Shown: positions 23,262 to 35,862 of the stretch, in pieces
How the letters are laid out: each line of letters begins with the position of its first letter
Numbering within the stretch: the first letter of the stretch is position 1
Source: Lumnitzera littorea
Lineage: Eukaryota > Streptophyta > Magnoliopsida > Myrtales > Combretaceae
Direction of reading: 5' to 3'
Assembly (NCBI GenBank): GCA_024138015.1
Contig: JAMXBB010000001.1
Location: 89,146,497-89,210,496, forward strand
Length of the DNA: 64,000 nt
Position numbers and translations under genes: made by a program
Notes under the pieces: model-generated
What the model saw: only the letters and a program-made list of their open reading frames with translations
Databases searched by the model: none
Told to the model about the DNA's origin: nothing

Positions 23262-26200
23262 TACACGTTATCGCATCCAGATTTTGTTTCTTCAGCCTTC
23301 TTACAACCTTTAACCATCCAATTAAATCCTTATTTAGCCTTTTTACCTTTAAAAGATCCGATCTTTACACACTTCCAACCCTTAGAAGCTTAAGATAGTT
23401 AAAGACCAAGAAGGTTGAAGGGATTCTAACTTAAAGTGTTGTTGATTTTAGTTGATTAAGAAAGTTAAGAAGGATTTATGCTTTTGATCAAGTTAATTGC
23501 TCGGATTACTTCCTTTATACTTACCTTATAAACCTTGCTACTTTAGGTGATATTTAAGTAACCAAGAGTGCTTCTCGATCATTCCCAAGAATTAACTAAA
23601 CTAAGAACTTAAAGTTGTGTTTAGAAATCAAACCTAGTTTTTCAATTCAAAAGTTTCAAAGTATTTGAAAATCCTAAAAGTCATCCTAAACCCTAAGTAA
23701 GATGAATTATTGACTTAAACTACTAAAAACCCTAAGACAAAAACATTGAACTCTAAATCATCAAAAACCCTGAACTTTAAGATGAGCTAGAGATACTTAA
23801 GACTAATGAGACCCTAAGTGAATAATTGAAAATTCGAACTTAACCAATTTTTGCTAAATTCTAAAACTCTATAATTTCCTTTAAGAAGCAAATCATAATA
23901 TATGAATTATTACAAGAGCTGAACCTTAAAAGGACCATACATGTAAGACTTCTAACCAATCAATCATATTCAATTTCAATTTAAAATTAATTAGCACTAA
24001 AGTCAATAGTGAGAAATAGATTGACTTATCATTTGATAACTTTTAAAAGCTCATAGTAAGACAATTTACAAGTTATACTACACATAGATAAGTTATCTAA
24101 CTACCCCATTTATTTAATTCTAAATCAAGTGGATTTGACAAGCCCATGCCCTAAAGGACACAATGCCATGCCAGTTTGAAAAGTGAAGGAGAGGCATGCC
24201 ATAACTTGTCATTTAACCATCCATTCACTTGTTTTTTACAACCACTATTTGTCCTAATTTGCTTACATCATCCAATCATTATATCATTAACTTAGAAGCA
24301 ACAAAAAGACATAGATTTGAGATGCATTTCCACACATGCACAAATGGCCACTTCCATCTCAAAATCTTCTCATTCTCTCTCACTTTCAAACACTTTTAGT
24401 TTACAAACAAAAAGAAAGATAAGAGCCCCACATCTCTCCCCATCACCACCACTTAATCACACACATATACGGCACAAAAGTGTTCTTTTATTGCCTCTAC
24501 TCTAGCCACTCCAAAGGACCAACTTAGATAACCTAGAACACCCCATTTAAGGAAACTTTGAAGCACCAAAACTACCCCTAAAAACTTAGGCTTTAAGGGG
24601 CACACTTTAAGGAGCACACAAAAAGAAGGGAAAAACAAGGAGCTAAGGAGGACATCTAGGCAAAAAAATCTACTACACATTTCATTCGGAAAGAAGTAAG
24701 TTTTTAAATTTGAGTATCTTTAGAATACTATGCTTAAGAGATCATACATTTATATGAGGATGTTATGATGTACATAAGGTGATATCCTAGTTAGATTATA
24801 CTAAGTGTTAAGCTTCATGAATCTTTCACATGAATGCTAGAATATGAGTAGATTAGATTTAGTTTCCTTGTTAAATACTCACCTATCACATAGAGTAGAA
24901 GCTTATGACTTGAGAAAGTCATGAAACAAGTGCATGAACAACTTGGAAGCATGCTGGACATGGCAAGATTTAGGCATATCCTAGAGTTACTTTTACTTTC
25001 ATTAGCTTCAGATGCTTGAAATTAGCTTTAGGCAAAGGAAAAATCACTACATATGGCTTTAGTATAGAAACTAACTCCTAAGGACCTAAATCAAAGTGTG
25101 GCACCTATAATAAGTGTGGGATCTATAAACTTCCCTTAGTATCATGACAAAGCAATCCTCACATAAAGAAGTTAAGTAAGAGTTGAGGTACAAGTAGTGT
25201 AAACCTTTCATTTGTCACTTAGACTTAAGAAAACGATAAATAAAGTGGAAAAACAAAGTTGGAAACCACCAAACCAAACCTACTAGATCTGGAAATAAGG
25301 AAGAATACACTTAAAGACACAATAAAATAAAATAAAGAAGGTGAAAAGATCAAACAAGGTTAGTAAGATAAGGGTTAAAAGCCTAAAATTCAAAACCGAG
25401 TCTAAAAAAATTGATCGGGCCTTCATGAAATTTTTTACTAGCACCTTAGCTCCTAAAGAAAAGGTGTTATGAGGCCTATAAGAAGTCCACATAAAGTTCC
25501 CTAAGCCTAACAAAGTCATAAACTTTGATTTGTACAAAAACAAGCTCAATTTGACTACATAAGCCCATTTAGGAATCCAAGAAAATTAAGATAGTACTAA
25601 GGTCATAAATAAAGGATGGAAATCCAACCTTGATGGAAGTATTAAGTCTAAAACTATGTTCTAAGCCCAAGCCCAAGTTATTACACAAAGAAATAAAAAG
25701 CCCAACAAAATTTCAAGCCCAAAAGAAGACTAAAACCTAAGGGATGTTATTGTTCTGATCAGTAGGCAAAATTGTAGGCTTCATCTCTAAAATCTAACTA
25801 TACTACGTAAAAGTACACTCGAAAATGATGGAAACTAACTATAAGATCATAAAAATTAAATTCAAAATGAGAAAGTTATATGCAATTAAAGATTTAGTAT
25901 AACCGAGAGAAATATAAGACTAAGTTAAAATTATAACTTAAAAGATTTTAGGTTAGCCTTTTTATTTCATTTCAAATTCTTATAATATCATATTTATGAT
26001 GTTTAGGAGACCTTACTGTTGGAGACGACTTACCTCTGGCCTATTACAACTGATTAGCCATGGCTGAGCGAATGATTCTCAATGACTTCATGCTTAGTTT
26101 TGTTTGTAGTATAGTTGTACTTAAAATTCTATATTGAACTTGAATGCATGTGGGATATAGGAAATGCATATATGTGATATTGTGATTGAACTCCATGATT

Positions 26201-28295
26201 TGCTAACTAGATAAAAAAAATGGAGTTATTTATGATGATAGATATGTATTGTTGTTATGGAATACAATTATTTGATCATAATGAAAACCAGATTAAGCAA
26301 TTATTCAATTGAGGAATTCAATGAGTCATGCATTTCTCATATTTGCATCATAACCATATCAACTGCTACCTCACGTGGAAAGTGAGAAGGAACTCATAGG
26401 AGCGGGGGCTCTTAAAAGGATTAGGCGAAGGTTATGCTACTTATATATATTTATTAAGTTTCTGTCCTAACTTTCGAGCTTACTAGACGCTAAGGACACT
26501 AATCGTTAACTAAGGGTCATATCTTGTAACTTTCGCTTAGGGTATGTGATGTGGATTGTGGAGGCCACTACACTGTTAGACTTAAGATTTTGATTTGAAA
26601 AGAAAAGTGTATTTTTCATATGAAAAGTAAAGTTTGTACATTCCATATATATTATGTATGAGTTGATCTAAGCATATTGGTTTAAGTGGATAGAAACTTA
26701 GGTGCTAGAACCCAATTGATGATTTATGTTGATTAATGATCTCCAACCCCAACTATAAGAGGCATAATTTTCAATTGCATGCAATTCCTAGGTCGCTGTA
26801 TGTATTGTTTGACATTCTGACTATCTCGTGCATTTATATGATTGTACATTTAAATAAATTAATTGTGTAGTATGGTAAAAGGATTAGCTCATTAAGTGTA
26901 AGCTTACATCTCGATAGATTTCTTTTGATGTAGGGCTACTTCTTTATCAATTCAAGCCATCGAACGCCTAAGGTGAGTCTCATGCCAGGATAGGACCGTA
27001 TGCTTCAAAGAACAAAAGAAGGAATCTATAGTATTAGCCAAGAATTGTTCATTTCTTCTAATTAGTATAATTTTGTAGTTAGACGAATGACAAACTTATA
27101 TGGATTTAGTTTGTACTATAATATTTTCTTCTTAGAACTCTATGTTCCATGCTTTGTTTTCAATAATTTACATAATTAATTAGTAATTTCAATTAATATG
27201 CTTGATATTACTCGTCTATATGCCTAAGGGTAACATAAAGTGGAAGGAGTCTTGTGTGATATATAAAAGGCCTATGATCAACGAGGGGAATTGATCATAG
27301 ACCTTTGTATAGTGCATAGTGATCTACCATGACAATGATACTATTCAGGTTGTGATATACCTGGACTCTAATATTGTCTTGTCTCACTATTCAGGTATGT
27401 AATGTTTGTTTGTATAGTTATGCTTGCTAAGTTAGAAAGGAGTTAACTTGACTAATCTATATTTGACCTAAATGATTAGTTTGTTGATTATGCTTAACCT
27501 GCTCGCTCTAGGGGCCTGTAGTTGTAGATCTCTAGAGTGGCAACTGTTGATTATATGTGAGGATTTCTTAGTGGACTTGAATATGGGATGACATAGCTAG
27601 AATTCTAAGATTTCTAGCCTCTAAACTTGGACATAAAGAACTTAAAAGAAAACGTACATTTATATCTATTGATATATGTGGACAAAGATCATGGTGTGAT
27701 GGGGTCATAAGCACCCCTTTGTTAAGATAATGAATCTATTGTTTGTTTTATTCCTTATATAACTTGCATTATTTGCATGTAGTGATTTATCTTAGCATTC
27801 GTGTGTGCTTGTGCATCCGTACTAGACTTCAACTCATTCTTTGTTCTTTTTCAGGCACATGAATAGATGATTCTCTTATTTATGAGGAGCCTTTTGTGGA
27901 TGACATCTAAGAAGAGGAGGGTATCAAGTATTTGTATTTCTATGGCGATTAGGTTGACTTGCTAGTGATGGATTGTTAGAGTTTGAGTAGTTATGAGGAC
28001 TTCTAGTACTTTTTGGAACTATTGTTCTATTTGAGGAGATCATAACTTTTCATGTTTATTTGTCTTATGATACTTATGGATTATAGAGATTGTAGACTCT
28101 TGTTACACTAGTGACTAGATTTTGATTTTGATGGGTTACTAGGTGGATAATATTCTCACTCTTTTGAGAAGTTAATTAAATAACGTGGTTGAATTTATCA
28201 AGTGAGTACCTGTAGACTTAGAAGCTTTAGCATATTCTAGGCATTTGGAATACATGGTAGGTTGTAATGCCCATGTAAGGCCTCGGAGTGTTACA
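23262..28295 (+). mobile_element. Probable Tekay/Del-type Gypsy LTR (solo or degenerate)
   Basis: The right end is GGTTGTAATGCCC...CTCGGAGTGTTACA, the terminus expected of plant Tekay/Del LTRs (...GGGGTGTTACA). A possible left end is TGTTACACGTTATCG at 23262. Inside, GAGGCATGCCATAACTTGTC and ACTTCCATCTCAAAATC near 24190-24365 are the kind of text I associate with Tekay LTRs, and a TATA box lies at 27260. No gag or pol domain lies inside, in keeping with an LTR rather than a coding region. The left boundary is uncertain by up to a kilobase or more, and no target duplication was confirmed. Confidence 0.45.
27260..27303 (+). promoter_or_regulatory. TATA box followed by a near-perfect palindrome
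   Basis: TATATAAAAG (27260-27269) runs straight into GGCCTATGATCAA, an 9-base spacer, and TTGATCATAGACC. The arms pair at 12 of 13 positions. A TATA box about 1.0 kb before the LTR end fits the U3/R boundary of the putative Gypsy LTR. The hairpin would lie in or just before the transcribed R region. Confidence 0.4.
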
Positions 28296-28557
28296 AAGAG
28301 AAAAGACAATTAAAGAAGTAAAAAGAAGGAATAAAAAAGAAAAAAAATTAGGTTGAATTCGGCAAAGCAAATATTTGTTTTAGCATTTAATGTAAAATCT
28401 ATGAAGGAACCCATGTAGGAAATGAAGGTTAATGCCTGTAAGATGTAAGGTTGAACTAAAGATGTGATTTTTGAAGCACGTTTCCTATGAAAATCTCGAA
28501 AAATAATATTATGGAATTAATGGATATTTCTCATTTATATTTATATCCATATTATTT
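28296..28557. other. Short spacer, nothing recognised
   Basis: A-rich sequence between the Gypsy-type LTR end and an inverted-repeat-family fragment. No signal found. Confidence 0.4.
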
Positions 28558-28895
28558 AGGAAAAAGTATAGATTTAGAACTTAACCTTTTACATATTTTC
28601 TATTTAAGTCCTAAACATTTCAAAATTTCTATTTGATTTTTCAACATTTGCAAAAGTTTTCAAACAAGTTCTTTGTCAGTTTACCATTAACTTTTCCGTT
28701 GACACGACATGTGATATTTTTTTATCGATCCATGAGAAAAGTATAAATTTAGAACCCAACATTTCATACATTTTCTATTCGATTTTTAAACGTTTCAAAA
28801 TTTCTATGAATCCTCAACTTTTGCATAAATCTTTAAACAAGTTCTCCAGTAGTTTGCTGTTAATTATGGTATATGGCACTTTGTAATTGATCAAT
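28558..28895. repeat. Tandemly doubled terminal region of a Mutator-like MITE family
   Basis: Two direct units of about 170 bp (28558-28733 and 28734-28895). Each starts with a variant of AGGAAAAAGTATAGATTTAG, followed by TTCTATT...AAACRTTTCAAAATTTC and an AAACAAGTTCT block. The same start occurs as a terminal inverted repeat at 49961 and, more diverged, at 57133. Here the inverted partner is missing. The Tat-like LTR beginning at 28996 may have truncated the element. Confidence 0.5.
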
Positions 28896-28995
28896 TATTT
28901 TTATTAAATAATAAAGACAACAATAATGATTTTAGAAAATTAAAAAAAAAATCAAATAATAAAGACATATATAATTTAATAAATGTATATACATG

Positions 28996-29656
28996 TGTAG
29001 AGGGCTAAAATTTATTGAGTTAAGCCTGTTATTTATTTGAACTTGACTCTTTGGGCTAAGTGACAAGGCTTAGGGAGTCCAGTTTATATATTGAGATGAT
29101 TCAAGGAGAATTAGCTTAATAGGCACGAAATAAGAATCGTTAGACTAGTATATCCACATCTAACCTTTCTCTGGCAAGCTCCTGTATTTATAAGGAAGGC
29201 TATTAACCTTGAGCTCATTAGATAGCTCATTCTAGATAAACATGAATTAAGTAGGCTCTATCCCATCCGTTGATCACTAAGATGATCTAATCGATGTTAT
29301 CATGCACAAGAGCCTATAAATACCCAACCTTTCCTCCTTATTTGAAACTTCTGGAGAAAATAGAGAAACAATATTGCTTTATAAGGACTTAACTCTCTAA
29401 GATCAAATAAGCAATTTAAGTAAAGAATTGATCTCACTCACTCAAGATATAAAGTGAATACCTCAAGTCCCTTAAGGTTGCTTTGTCTATCACTTGTATA
29501 TTTGAGACATTAAGATTGCTTATTCCTTCTTCCAAACTTGTTCTCACCTAATCATTCCCTTAGGTGTCATTCTCACTTCGCTTTGCTCAAGCTATGTATA
29601 ACGCATCACTCATGTAGCATGTACATAACTACTCTTGTTGGACCCCCACATTTGCA
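28996..29656 (+). repeat. Left LTR of the Tat/Ogre-like element
   Basis: Starts TGTAGAGGG and ends close to CCCCCACATTTGCA; the exact end is 29650 or 29656. TATAAATA at 29315-29322 is a good TATA box with about 340 bp to the LTR end. Related LTRs start at 41378 and 62380, which supports the left boundary. Confidence 0.7.
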
Positions 29657-29679
29657 TTTTGACAACTTTACTGAAGAAG
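29657..29679 (+). promoter_or_regulatory. Decayed primer-binding site
   Basis: TTTTGACAACTTTACTGAAG lies immediately inside the LTR. I compare it with the usual Tat/Ogre-type site TTTTGGCGACTCTGCTGGGG. All differences are G-to-A or C-to-T transitions, in keeping with methylation-linked decay of a real primer site. The comparison sequence is from memory of the family and should be checked. Confidence 0.5.
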
Positions 29680-29689
29680 AGTTATTGCA

Positions 29690-30200
29690 GAGACACGGCA
29701 CCTCCTAAGAAGAGAAAAACCGGCACATCTGATACCACATCTTAAGAGCATGACATTAATGTTAAGCTTACTAAGTAGAATCTGCTCCCATCACTTAAAA
29801 ACACTAGCCTTAACCATTTAGTACTTGAGTCTCCTTTAGATCCCACATAAACATCCAAGCAATGCAAGAAGCCATAAAGACATTAAACTCGTTCATAACT
29901 AAGTTCAAATCCATCTTTACTATGATGACTGCTACTATTGTTACACAATAGGGTATGGCTTTGCCAAATCTTATAGTTGTTGCACAGCCAGGTGCCATTA
30001 CCTCAACTCAACCAGCTAACCCTCCAGTTGTTGAGAAAGATTTCCATCAAAGAAAGGGTAATGAAACCTCTCCACTAGAACTTGTACAACAATCGACTCC
30101 TGCGATAAGGAATGTAAGAGTCCAATTAGGTGGCTTTTCATCTTTACATGTCAAATCCAGGCAATATATTGGCATCTTGGCTCTTACACCTCAAGCCTAG
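29690..30200 (+). pseudogene. Gag-like remnant of the Tat/Ogre-like element
   Basis: Downstream of the primer site, a frame reads IQAMQEAIKTLNSFITKFKS (about 29855-29915), then a TAG where CAG would give Gln, then 81 codons (29955-30200) rich in P, Q and T (QPGAITSTQPANPPVVEKDF). This resembles the N-terminal, low-complexity part of Gypsy gag polyproteins, without the capsid core or zinc knuckle. It runs straight into the minisatellite. The assignment rests mostly on position. Confidence 0.4.
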
Positions 30201-30815
30201 GCAATGCCCTGGCATCTTGGCTTCCATGCCTAAAGCCTAGGCAATGCCTTGGCATATTGGCTCTCATACTTAAAGCCTAAGCAATGACTTGGCATCTTGA
30301 CTCTTTCCCTTAAGCCTAGTCAATGCCTTAGCATATCGGCTTCTGTACCTTAAGCCCAAGCGTCTTGGCTTCCACACCTTAAGCCAAGGTAATGCCCTAA
30401 CATCTTAGCTCTTACGCTTTAAGCTCAAGCAATACCCTAGCATCTCAATTCTTACACCTCAAGCCCAAGGAATACCCTTACATCTTAGCTTCATCTAAAC
30501 TCTTTACCTTAAACCCAAGCAACGCCCTGGCATCTCAACTCTTTGCCTTAAGCCTAGGTAATGCCCTAGCATCTCGACCCCCATACCCCAAGACTAGACA
30601 ACGCTCTGGCACCTCTACTCATAAGCCTTAAGCCCAGGCAATGCCTTAGCATCTCGACTTTACACCTTTAAGTTAAGGCAATGCCCTAGCATCTTAGCTT
30701 TCATGCCTTAAGTCCAAGCAACACCCTGGCACCTTGGTTCTTATACCTTAACCTAGGCAGTTCCTTGGAATCTCAACTCCCATGCCTCAAGCTTAAGCAA
30801 TGCCTTAGCATTTTG
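30150..30815. repeat. 40-bp minisatellite, about 16-17 degenerate units
   Basis: Consensus near CCTTAAGCCTAGGCAATG followed by CCCTGGCATCTTGGCTCTTACA. The first four full units are exactly 40 bp; later units vary and one has lost about a third (near 30350). Each unit contains ATGCC-CT-GGCAT, a perfect 5-bp stem, and many contain the palindrome GCCTAGGC. It sits inside the Tat/Ogre-like element after the gag remnant. Tandem arrays inside Ogre-like elements are a known feature of that lineage. Confidence 0.9.
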
Positions 30816-32225
30816 TATACATGTAAGGATTGGTATTGAATTGAAGCAATGTTGTAATGATGCATCCTAGCCCACCATACTTCCACCTCACTCGTGTAGG
30901 AATTGCACTCAAGTAAGAGTAGTGATGGTAGGCAAGACACTAGTCTTCTTTAAGAGAAACCATACGCTGAGCTTCGTAGTGATATGATATACTTACAAAC
31001 TCCACCTGGGTTATGCCTTCCTATAAGAAAGAAAGGGAGCTCTCTCTTTCGATTTATGAGTCATGACACCAATCTCGTGATAGTAATCCTATAAGTCCTA
31101 CTAAGGCTCATTGCGAAAAAGGATCGCTTCATGCAAGGCCTGCTGAGGCCTATTCTATATAAATCTTGTTGCAGTTGAGACACATTGGGACTTGTTGCAT
31201 TTAAGGCCTATTGAGTAAGAAGCTCATTGCACTTGAGGCCTATAAGGGCTTGCTGCACTCACAGCATTCTCGCTTGAGGTGTCTCTACGTAAAGTCAATT
31301 GCGCTTAAGGCTTGCTCACTTAAAGCCTCCTATAGTTAAAGCTTACTAGGACTTTCCAGGCTTGAAGCTTGCTTATTAGAAGGTGACTCCCTACTAGGGA
31401 ATTGCTTAACTAGCTTTAACTCTTGAAAGTGGATATTGAGATTGATTGGGGGCATTATTGATTATGAGACTATGCTTACAAGAATAAGAGAGGAAGTTAG
31501 CAAGAGAAGACATACATGGTATTCAGAAAAACAAAACAAAAAAATAAATAAATAAAAAGTGAAAAGAAGAATAACTGAAGTTGAAATCTAGATAATGGAG
31601 AAGACCTACCATAGTTATGATGGTATTGAATACTAAACCTCTTTTAATGATATGTTTAGAATTTTTGAATACTCCATTTGGAAATGATAACTCGCCACAC
31701 TTCCATTCCACCTATATGTGAGAACCACAATTGAGTGGAAGTAGTAATAGCATAGCGTACCCTTATCTTCTTCAGAAGAACCACATATGCTAACTTCTTT
31801 GTTCGGTATTCTACCTAAGCATCCCATTGGGATGGTAGACCCTTCAGAAATGCAATTTAAGTGTTCAAGAGAGGTAACTCTTCCCTCTCATTCTTGAAGT
31901 GGAACAAGTCTTTTAATGGTGAAACAAATATCTACTCGAAGCTCTCTACAAATGAAGCTCTCAATGTGTATATCTTGCTAGGGCATGTTGCTCGTTATGC
32001 ACAAATCATGCTACTTTCAAGGCTCACTACTCTCTAGGCCTACAATGCTTGAAGCCTACAGAGTCTTCTTTAATGGTGATCTTAGATTCCAGTCAATGCT
32101 TACTACGTTAGAAGCTCACTGCATGTAAGGCCTATTGCATAAGCCATCTCACACTTGAGATTAATTAGCACCTTCTTCATTCATGGCCTATCTTGTAAGA
32201 TTTTTATTGCACTCAAAGCCTACTA
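30816..32225. repeat. Irregular AAGGCCTATTGCA-word region inside the element
   Basis: Words such as AAGGCCTATTG, TTGCACTTGAGGCC, AAGGCTTGCT and AAGCTCATTGCA recur at irregular 20-30-base spacing around 31100-31400 and 32030-32230, and again at 35800-36330 and near 36580-36660. A longer stretch near 31350-31530 resembles 36310-36520 (TTCCCTGCTAAGGAATCA-like, then TAACTCTTGA). The LTR-like insertion at 32226 splits this region. No coding domain found. Confidence 0.55.
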
Positions 32226-35200
32226 AGGTAGCATCCCCAAACATTGTCAAGTCATAATAGTTCGCCCCGTATATCAATTTTATGCCAGAAACTATCCACT
32301 CAATCATTAGCATAACTCTAATATACATAAGATTCATATGAAAAACCGCTTTAAAGTATTCACAGTTCCACAAATATACTAACATTTATATTCATAATAA
32401 ACTTATATTTACAATAAGGCTATGTACAAAGCATTTACAAAAATATATAAGTATGTGATACAACTCAAAAGTAGGAATTCAACGATTGCCTGGGTGATAT
32501 AGTTAATTCTATAAAAACAAAAAGTTCCAAAAACATAGTCTTCATCAGTTCTGCCTCCTTCAAGCCCAAATATACCTTTTTGCACACCTAGAGGTGATCG
32601 TCCCCTGGTATGATTACTCAAAAACTACAAGCAAATCTATAAAGGAGTAAACAAACCATAGCTCAATAAGAGGTAGAAGGCAAAAAGCATATACAAGCTA
32701 AACAGTATAACCAAATTATCAAGCAATTATTACATGTAATGCATAAACTTGCAATTTGTCATCCATACAACGTTAACCAGCTCGTCATAAGATTAGAGAA
32801 ATTTCACCCTCTTTAACTCGAGTTGAGGAGTTGTAATATGATGGCCACAATGCTAATCATAAAGGCCATAGGGCCCTCTCACGGCTAATTATAGACCTGT
32901 GCAATGGAGGCTATTACTCCGTCCACGACTACCTTCAAACCTAATACCCCCAACATCGTTGCAACTTCCTTTCTTATCACTTAATTTGACTAAAGATAGG
33001 AAAAGGCCAATTCACTTCAACCTCGTCGAAGACATCAGAATTTAGTTAGAGAAACCTAACTGTACCTTAATAGGATGTGATGCATATCCATTTATAATTT
33101 TAGTTTATGTTTCAATTAATTCGATCATAGGTGATCAACCAATTCATAACACACCAAACAAGGTCAATCAATACAACAAAATATGTAGCTCAGCTACCAA
33201 TCAGCATCTCAGTAATCAAGCATAAGCATAACATGTGCACAAACAACTACTTACAACTACAAGTAAGCATATATTTTAGTGTCTACAAATCCTACTTACT
33301 TATACTAAAGCTCACCCTAATAGGTCTGTAATGTTAATGTCGCTCACTTGGAAGTCCTTCATATACCAAAATCTAAATTCGATTTTCATAAGATTTATGA
33401 AAATATTAGGGTTTTACCTAGCTCTTCATTTCATTATATAACTTGGTAGAAATACTATTTATATAGTTATTTAATAAAGTTCTTATATATATATATACAT
33501 TTGTATATATACATACACATTACATGTATATTTATACTTCCAAAGTGTATTACTTATACAGTAATATAGGAACACATACATATATACATACTTAAGCATT
33601 ACATTTTGTTACCTAGGTTATATTAAACTATTTAATATTATTAAATATATATAGTTTTACTTTTATTTATTACATGTCATTTCGATTGTGTTGAAATATA
33701 CTTTTCATTAGTCAAATTATGTTTCAATTATGAAAAGGTCATCGTAGAACAAGATTTTCTATAATATCATAGGAAATATCTATTTTATTACCTAAAGTAA
33801 TCCAGTTTTAATAAAGTTAATATTGTTAGGTTCATATAAACTCGACTATATGTATTATATGTTTCAACAGATAATTCCTAAAAAGTATTTCTAATCTTAG
33901 CATATAGATAAAGTCATAGAGAAAATGATATCATATTAATATCATAGTATATAAATAACATATATTTTTATATAATTTTAAGATAAAACATGATAAATCA
34001 TATATTATCTATCTCTAATATGTACATATCATAATCCTTTGCCTATAATATTACAAGATAGAGCAAAAACAATGAGTAATCATACCTAATCAAAGTATGC
34101 TTAATCATGACTTAGTCAAATAACTAATATATTTTATCCTATTATTACAAATTACATGTCTTGGTTACTAATTTAAGCCATTTAATTAGGAAAATTCATA
34201 ATAAATAGCATAGATTATCAAATAATTCTATGAAATTTTTTATAAACTTAGAAAAATATATGGAATTTAATTAGCAACTTGTTTCATGCAATTAGGTTTA
34301 TTGCCGATATATGTAAAATTACAATTTTACCTTTAAATTACGATTAATTAGGCAATTAATATTATTTTTATGAAAAATAAATCCCAACTTATCCTACTAT
34401 CATTACAAGTGTTGAGAAGTCATCACATGTGAATTTGATGAATTATTTCTATAAAAACTAAATTATCTAAAAAAAATGCCTATTTTCGATTTTTTTGGCT
34501 AAAAATACAACAAATACTATATAGGTATAAAATCAAAATCAGGCTACACAACAATAAACTACATGTAATATGTATTCTATAAAAAAATTTTAAGCTCCAA
34601 CAATATCATTTAATATATTTATTTTAAATTTGAAAATTTGGATGAATAGTGCATTTATTAAATAAGTATATAAAATATTCATAATTTTATAAAAAAAATT
34701 ATAGCATGAAATTAATTTAAAAATAACCTAGGAATAATTTTTTTCATTATTTTTTGAAATGGTCTACTATTTTAGAAAATACAAGAAAAAATAAAGTAGA
34801 AATTTAGACTAATCATTCACTATAACTTCGATCACCGTTGGTCGATGAGGGGTTATCAAAAAGGTGGCATGTAGGGTCTACTATTGGTGGCCAACAAGGT
34901 TTGTTGCCAAGTCGTTGGTTGAGTTGGGAATTAAGAGGGTGCAGTAGGGTGTTCTGTTTCTCTTAATTTTTTTTTTCTATTTTTCCTATTTTTTTTTATG
35001 AATTTTTGTTGAGTGCTCTTAGTTGCTAAAATGTGGAATTTGAACTTAGGGATGACATTTATAAGGAATTGGGTTGGTTATAATTTTTTATTAATTATTA
35101 AGTAATTTTTTTTCCTAATTTACAAGTGTAAAGTAGCAAGTAACAAGTGTAATTCTCTTGTCAATTCATTTTAAATATAGTTGTTTATCCTTTTTAAGTT

Positions 35201-35800
35201 GCTATACAGTTGATCCAATTCAATTCTAGGTTATTTCCCATTTCTTTGATGATTTTAAATGATATTTTAGGCTATTTTAGTGTTTTTTTTATTAATATTT
35301 AATGATTTTGTTAATATATGGGTATATATCTTATATAAATGATATACGTAATGAGTAATCATATTCATGTAATGATGTTTTACTTATATTATTAATATTT
35401 AAGATGTATTTTTTAATTTTATGAATTTATTGCTTATTTTATATAATTATATAATTTCAAGTTAATTTATGAATATATTTATCATATATAATGTATATAT
35501 TCATAAAAATATACATATATTCATATAGTATTGTATGCTATATTATTCCTTTTTATAGCTTAAATAACTTATCTTTAAGTTTTCGTTGTGTTTTGGGTTC
35601 GGTTTTAGGGGTTTCAACAAGTTTTACGTTATATTGAATAATTGTACTTCTAAAGCTAAAATTGGGGTTTTAGGAAAAAATATTTAAAAATCTAACTTTA
35701 CCAGGTCACTTCAAATAACTTTTCTAATTTAGTTGTAAAGTTTGGGTGCAATTGGATGAGTTTGCTTGAAGGCTCTAAATTCAAGTACAATTGTTCTAAA
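32226..35800. mobile_element. LTR-like repeat A (about 3.6 kb), nested copy
   Basis: Begins GGTAGCATCCCCAAAC, a decayed form of the common TGTAACATCCCC LTR start, in the middle of the AAGGCCTATTG-word region. Along its length it matches 48222-52520 in order: AGAGAAATT...TCAACTCGARTT, CTACCTTCRAACC, CTTTTCATAAGA, GGTTTTACCTA, ACCGTTGGT, CATGTARGG, TTTTTTTTATGAATTTT and AAGTTTGGG. No protein domain is present. It is probably a solo LTR of a Gypsy family, or a large non-coding derivative. The right end is approximate. Confidence 0.6.
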
Positions 35801-35861
35801 AGCGATTTAAAGGCTCATATGGGGCCTATTGCACTTTAGGCTTACTTGCTCAAGGCCTATT
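35419..35861. repeat. 443-bp block, left copy (probable contig-end overlap)
   Basis: Repeated without a difference I can see at 35863-36305, with one N between. It includes the right-hand end of repeat A and the start of the AAGGCCTATTG-word region. This is the same signature as the join at 11483. Confidence 0.9.
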
Positions 35862-35862
35862 N
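35862..35862. other. Single-N assembly join
   Basis: One ambiguous base between two identical 443-bp blocks, the second such join in the window. Confidence 0.9.

Noticed and set aside
23700..23830. Repeated AAACCCTAAG words as an interstitial telomere repeat
   Set aside because: The words are irregularly spaced with variable flanks and do not form a (TTTAGGG)n array.
30150..30815. CRISPR-like array of 40-bp units
   Set aside because: Whole units diverge together; there are no invariant repeats separated by unique spacers, and the setting is a plant retroelement.
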